Positions 61,201-64,000 of a DNA stretch of 64,000 bases are shown here, piece by piece. Each line of letters starts with the position of its first letter. Positions within the stretch are counted from its first letter, which is position 1. The notes under the pieces are model-generated. The model ran no database searches. It was not told where the DNA came from and saw nothing but the letters and a program-made list of their open reading frames with translations. Source of the stretch: Bolinopsis microptera (taxonomy: Eukaryota; Ctenophora; Tentaculata; Lobata; Bolinopsidae). The DNA lies in contig NC_087074.1 in NCBI RefSeq assembly GCF_026151205.1, forward strand, positions 8,163,726 to 8,227,725. Reading direction: 5' to 3'. A program made the translations under genes and the position numbers.

Positions 61201-63897
61201 GTACTGCCGAAAAATAAACGTACATAAAGACATAACATAGGAGCATAGTAGAATCGTTAAAACAATGTCACTCTGCGAATCGCAGATAGAGAGGAATGCT
61301 AAGGAGAAAATTGAGGAGAGAATGGGGTGAGATGCGGTGAATATCTGCCAGATGAGGAGAGGAGCCAAGGTGTTGAAGACGTTCGAACTCCAGGGCTGGG
61401 CAGTAAAAGAGTATATGGTAATTATCTTGGCGCCCAGAGAAACAGTATGAACAATTAGGGTTGATTGTGCCGTCTAGTTTGTTCAGAATGGCTTGAACTT
61501 GAAGTGGTGCACGGTTATCCAGAAAAACAGTAAGAATGCGAAAGTTACGCCTGTTAAGAGACCTGAAGAAAATAATGTGCTGTGGTAAAGAGTAGTGGGT
61601 AAGTAGAGAGAGAAGAGGATTAGAGGAAGTGGAAGCAGACCAGTCAGTGGTTCTGGTGGTAAAGTTGTTATCCCGCAGAGTCGACTTGAAATGGCTTACG
61701 GGAAGAGGTACTGCTTTTATTGAGCTGCATGTGGTCTCTTCCTTCGCAAGAGTGTCTGCCATTTCGTTTACTCGTATGTCCTCGGATCTATGTTAGGGAA
61801 ACAGAAGAGCAGAAGGAGGTGAGCATATATCTAGTTCTCTTGTTTCAATGCATAGGGGGCTAGAGTCTAGACGGAGCATCGGCAGATATGGCATGAATAA
61901 GTGACTCACATTAAGTGACTATTGATTAATGCGATTGTTTCCTCTCCCAAAAACTTCTCTCTCATGTATCAGTATATAGAAGACGATCGCGAAGAACTTG
62001 AAGTAATGCATAAGATATGAGAAGCTCAAAATCGCAGCACGACTGTGTATATTAGATTAAGATTTAATTGTCGGAGAGCTGTTAATTTTAAGATTTAAGT
62101 ATCAAAAATAGCTGGAAATGGAAATTCCCAACCGTTTTATATGTTCAAAGATTCTGTTATATAAGTAGTTCTATTTAAAAACCTGATAAACAAACTAAAT
62201 GAGCTAAACGATTAAACGAAGTGCGGCGACAGTGCCATCGGGATCCAACTATTTAACAAATGCTATTATTTTCTATTGGCTGATCTGCGAGCCGGACGAT
62301 ATTTGTCGAGCTATGATTGGCTGAACTGAAAAGGATTACGTAGTTCAGCACAGTCCAATGATTCATGAATTTAGTTGTAGGATTCACTATGTTTCTGGTC
62401 GTTATATAAGTAGTTCTATTTAAAAACCTGATATACAAACTAAATGAGCTAAACGAAGTGCCGCGACAGTGCCATCGGGATCCAACTATTTAACAAATGC
62501 TATTATTTTCAATTGGCTGATCTGCGAGCCGGACGATATTTGTCGAACTATGATTAGCTGAACTGAAAAGGATTACGTAGTTCAGCACAGTCATTGATGA
62601 TGATGAAGGGAGCTCAGAATTCAGGACAATTCAATTAATTGGGTCCTAGGATTCACTGTATCTTCGGCCATTTAGCGATTTAAATTTTCAGTGCTTTCTG
62701 TCATGAAAAAAATGGTCCCCTTGTTCAGCTCCTTAGCATTTAAGATCCACGTCTTCAAAATTATTATTTCATGAGAGACGAGAGTTACTTAATTTGGCTT
62801 ACTTGATTGTGCTTCACAATCAATTTTTTCTTTAGTCTTAACCTTTAAAGTTTCCTAACGTTTCCTAAATTTATATTTTCTGACAATATTCCATTTTCGC
62901 TGATGAATTACCGAGGGAACATGTGTAAGGTGATATGAATGGGTCCCAATCCTCATCGACCGTCTACAATCTACATTCTTACATTGTAAAGGCTTCATTA
63001 TAATACATAATAACCGCAGTATCTTTATTGACTACAAGCATTAAAGAAAATACTACAGAATCCAGAAAACATGGGAGGAACGTGTAAGAAACTTTGATGC
63101 TCTGGATAGTGATTAAATAATCCCTGATGAGATCTGAAAGAGGGCAAACCGTATGTGTTGGTTGTGTCATGTGATAAGAATGACTCATTCCAGACTCATC
63201 GCGTATACTCTTGATTGAACCCCATAGGAAAAGATCAAAGGAAACACTTACAACTACCTTTTACCTCGAGCTTGAGTGGCAAGATATGAAACAGTAGTGT
63301 GAGTTTCCAATCCCAATATTTATCCATCCCCTCGGCCACCTTCCATGTACGTCATGTCCCTGGTGCTAATTTGCAAATAGTTGGTAACGTGTGCTCCATA
63401 CCCCCAAATGTTAGCCAGGTATTACTTAATTAATATAATATGAGGATCCATCAAGTAACCAGTTCCTATAAAAAGCCGGGAGTTTTTTAATGGATTGATA
63501 GTGCGAGTCAAAAAAAGGGGGACCGCAAAAACGGTAAAATTAAGATCAAAATACCGAATACCGATGTGCTGAAACATACTAATATAATTTATGGGCTCAA
63601 GTTGAAAGCTTTTTTCCATCATAAATTCTATATTTTCTCAAATACCAAAATGGAACAGGTTTATCATAGGATGAAGGATCCAATATTATCCATTGCGAAT
63701 ATTTTCTGATCCTTTTTAATTAAACCGCTAGACCGTGAAATCATTACTATGTATGTTTACACGAGAAAGATGTCGTTATTTGGAATTCTATAAACGATTT
63801 CTCCCTTTCAGGATAGAGATAAAGTTAGTTCAATGCCCACAAGTATGTGCCGATGTGGTCGCTTCTCTGGTTGGTTCACTGCCTTCTGTTGGACCAG
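37214..63897 (+). CDS. PITPNM: Membrane-associated phosphatidylinositol transfer protein (PITPNM/RdgB/Nir), 12 exons, 3' end outside the window
   Basis: Class IIA PI/phosphatidic-acid exchanger acting at ER-plasma membrane contacts. Exons read from splice sites, all phase-consistent: 37214-37291, 37522-37666, 37841-37983, 47107-47155, 48596-48697, 48858-48957, 50859-51009, 52927-53077, 53207-53238, 55582-55660, 56291-56456, 63812-63897. This gives 427 residues. The start MLIKEYRIPLPMSVEEY is the family N-terminus. PITP domain 1 to about 256: PYTDGPGGEGQYTKKIYH, EEAWNAYPYARTKF, KTGRGPL, AYKLCRVDFPFWGFQ, KAHRQAWVWQDS and LEYETQ. Lipid-headgroup residues known from PITP-alpha (Thr59, Lys61, Asn90) fall at the same numbers. 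After a Ser/Pro-rich linker comes an FFAT-type motif EYFDAND. The last two exons (LLFIVFHGGTLLD, IKLVQCPQVCADVVASLV) precede the DDHD domain, which with LNS2 must lie beyond the window. Intron 3 (9.1 kb) and intron 11 (7.4 kb) contain antisense genes. Confidence 0.92.
37984..41579. other. PITPNM intron 3, left part: no gene
   Basis: No exon recognised on either strand. Holds a short tandem repeat at 39520-39582 and AT-rich tracts (about 40330 and 40660-40705). Confidence 0.5.
39520..39582. repeat. 21-bp tandem repeat, three units
   Basis: Units AGCCAGAAAGAAGGAGAAGT(G): two perfect and one diverged. Confidence 0.85.
41580..42191 (-). CDS. Six-cysteine single-pass membrane protein (203 aa), nested in PITPNM intron 3
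   Basis: Single-exon ORF. Residues 1-15 are a signal peptide (MWGVLILVMPILVCG). A short ectodomain has the spacing C-x4-C-x5-CC-x7-CC (CGDVKC, HCC, SCC). One membrane helix follows (IGTILAFIVVVCLVSTGVGI, about 47-66), then basic LKKK. The cysteine pattern directly before a helix is that of the STMC6 group (Shisa, VOPP1/WBP1, CYYR1), small adaptor proteins of the secretory and endosomal system. The cytosolic tail is unusual: an alternating Glu-Pro tract of about 18 residues (about 140-157), then a Lys/Ala/Gly-rich, strongly basic end rich in KGAKGAKGG and finishing KKKKSK. No PPxY motif, which WBP1/VOPP1 proteins usually have. Family assignment is by pattern only. Confidence 0.75.
   Translation of the reverse strand: MWGVLILVMPILVCGNEVCGDVKCSSFQHCCVENGGQSCCSKSSTATIGTILAFIVVVCLVSTGVGICLYLKKKVHKDTLYTVDDIESMYARSLKKQVSFGGETELVEPTPEPPAVLLDEFGHPIPLDEEGNPILKEPTPEPEPEPEPEPEPEPEESSFPRGLTEKKSKAKGKGSKGAAPAKGAKGAKGGKAAKAPAKKKKSK
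42192..45697. other. PITPNM intron 3, middle part: no gene
   Basis: Includes the promoter side of the six-cysteine protein gene (42192 onward) and the ATTGG repeat at 42925. No coding exon recognised. Confidence 0.45.
42925..42978. repeat. 21-bp tandem repeat carrying ATTGG (inverted CCAAT) boxes
   Basis: Two perfect units of TGATTGGTCAATATTGCAAG(C) and the start of a third, giving three ATTGG boxes 21 bp apart, about two helical turns. It lies about 0.7 kb upstream of the six-cysteine protein gene. CCAAT boxes are NF-Y sites in animals; a role here is speculative. Confidence 0.7.
45710..46637 (-). mobile_element. 5'-truncated LINE (RNase H and C-terminus) with poly-A tail and 12-bp target duplication
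   Basis: Antisense to PITPNM. The A-tail is seen as a T-run at about 45709-45729. TGAGATGGTACT flanks both ends (45698-45709 and 46638-46649). Coding relic on the minus strand: RNase H end RWIAAHIGL, an in-frame stop, GNEKADELAKNG, then the C-terminal knuckle CPKCGDGEETVSHFLGQCP (frame 46416-45943 open). Dead copy. Confidence 0.85.
46650..48595. other. PITPNM intron sequence around exon 4; no other gene
   Basis: Only exon 4 (47107-47155) is recognised here. Confidence 0.45.
48958..50467. other. PITPNM intron 6, left part: no gene
   Basis: AT-rich; nothing recognised up to the GGTTACT array. Confidence 0.45.
50468..50640. repeat. Heptamer tandem repeat (GGTTACT)n
   Basis: About 25 units of GGTTACT, with a few variants (GGTTTCT, GGTTATT) in the second half. 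In PITPNM intron 6, about 220 bp before exon 7. The open frame across it (repeating LLVTGYW) is an artefact of the repeat. Confidence 0.95.
51010..52926. other. PITPNM intron 7: no gene
   Basis: Contains two direct copies of a roughly 27-bp unit (TATTATTAAGTTATATATCA, about 51776 and 51811) and TA-rich tracts near 51950-52015. No exon besides exon 8 at the end. Confidence 0.45.
53239..54361. other. PITPNM intron 9, left part: no gene
   Basis: The open frame that continues past exon 9 to 53415 is probably intron: a good donor (GCT|GTGAGT at 53238/53239) keeps phase with exon 10. Confidence 0.5.
54362..55260 (-). mobile_element. LINE relic, same family as 45710-46637, more decayed
   Basis: Its 3' part (CCCATGAGAGGATAGCAT at about 54391) matches 45755-45775. 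Minus-strand fragments TLEIRRWIASLTGLLEKVDD, KINRLNQKDWITNA and HDRETVVHFHGECPAVVHLE are the counterparts of RNase H end, linker and knuckle in the other copy, in several frames. A (TTG)n tract is at about 55232-55258. No target duplication found. Confidence 0.7.
56693..58379 (-). CDS. Rhodopsin-type (class A) GPCR, four exons, 336 aa, nested in PITPNM intron 11
   Basis: Exons on the minus strand: 58379-58316, 57906-57775, 57653-57518, 57371-56693, with GT/AG sites and matching phases. Helices in order: TM1 (LVVFILMTGACLLNCGLLG), TM2 (SYISVILSDIMLSLHACIF, with the sodium-site Asp in LSD), TM3 after the conserved Cys (HLCEIST) ending TVDRIFGVFIPFR (DRI where DRY is usual), TM4 (SWVTNLFSLGLPSITLIL), ECL2 Cys (SGTCLITSW), TM5 (LVKFLIFSTSCFVTLVVYVG), TM6 (TMGLFTISSWLPTIVV, FxxxWxP), TM7 (YLNAIFDPVVYIF, DPxxY). 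The cytosolic tail is about 60 residues. The N-terminus is very short, so an upstream exon is likely (possible acceptor just before the ATG). Ligand unknown. The separate open frames here are exons read through, not frameshifts. Confidence 0.85.
58380..61267. other. PITPNM intron 11, middle: no gene
   Basis: Upstream side of the GPCR gene. Has TTGTTTATAAAC repeats at 58831-58916. No coding exon recognised. Confidence 0.45.
58831..58916. repeat. Short direct repeats of TTGTTTATAAAC
   Basis: Five or six copies of a TGTTTATAAAC(AACT) motif, each partly palindromic. Confidence 0.75.
61268..61762 (-). pseudogene. LINE relic: RNase H end and C-terminal zinc knuckle
   Basis: The minus-strand frame starts MADTLAKEETTCSS, the end of an RNase H domain (preceded by NE in the same frame), and ends with a C-terminal knuckle CSYCFSGRQDNYHILFYCPA. 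The upstream RNase H has an in-frame stop near 61790. A third antisense LINE in PITPNM introns, a different subfamily from 45710 and 54362. The frame itself is intact for 164 codons. Confidence 0.75.
62156..62593. repeat. Tandem duplication of about 200 bp
   Basis: 62156-62356 and 62401-62593 are copies about 95% alike by eye (start GTTATATAAGTAGTTCTATT, end TTCAGCACAGTC). Period about 245 bp. No coding content. Confidence 0.85.
62594..63811. other. PITPNM intron 11, right part: no gene
   Basis: Nothing recognised before exon 12. Confidence 0.45.
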
Positions 63898-64000
63898 GTC
63901 AGAAATCACACTCGGATTACGAGACATGTTTTACATTTTTGGTTTCTAAGTGAGCATTTACGTCATCTTGATTATATAACTTTCACTGGAGTAAATTTGT

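Overview
This is animal (metazoan) nuclear DNA: AT-rich, intron-bearing and full of transposable elements. The best marker is a spliced gene for a membrane-associated phosphatidylinositol transfer protein (PITPNM/RdgB/Nir family), and there is a spliced rhodopsin-type GPCR. The species cannot be named from sequence alone. The long introns and the mix of LINE, Gypsy and PHD-finger RT elements would suit a cnidarian or another non-bilaterian invertebrate, but that is a weak guess.

Bases 1-15000 hold a tandem array of one unrecognised gene family on the minus strand (five loci, called A to E here). The proteins are about 680 residues, all-helical looking and ARM/HEAT-like. E (11607-14984) is an intact two-exon gene. 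A is open but runs off the left edge. B and D are frameshifted, and C is a duplicated 3' end fused to D. Three DNA-transposon-like elements and a poly-A retroposon have inserted into or between these genes. The last part of the coding sequence is far more alike between copies than the rest, which suggests gene conversion.

Bases 16000-35800 are a transposon graveyard with two LINE RT relics, an inverted-repeat zone (19.9-22.2 kb) and a clear nest of insertions. An old PHD/RT-element ORF was split by a non-autonomous LTR retrotransposon (22320-32819, target duplication GGCTT). Its 5' LTR was later hit by a complete PHD-finger reverse-transcriptase element (22825-26562). Its 3' LTR was hit by a complete Gypsy-type element with LTRs of only 105 bp (28430-32775, target duplication AGTAT). 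Next to its 5' LTR the non-autonomous element carries a 66-nt copy of initiator tRNA-Met, CCA included. The copy stops exactly before tRNA base 9 and has a mismatch exactly at base 58. Both positions are normally methylated and hinder reverse transcriptase.

Bases 37214-63897 are the PITPNM gene on the plus strand: 12 exons seen, with the 3' end beyond the window. It encodes the full PITP domain and an FFAT (VAP-binding) motif split over an exon junction, and reaches the region before the DDHD domain. Two minus-strand genes lie within its introns: a single-exon six-cysteine single-pass membrane protein (41580-42191) and a four-exon GPCR (56693-58379). Three antisense LINE relics and several simple repeats fill the rest of the introns.
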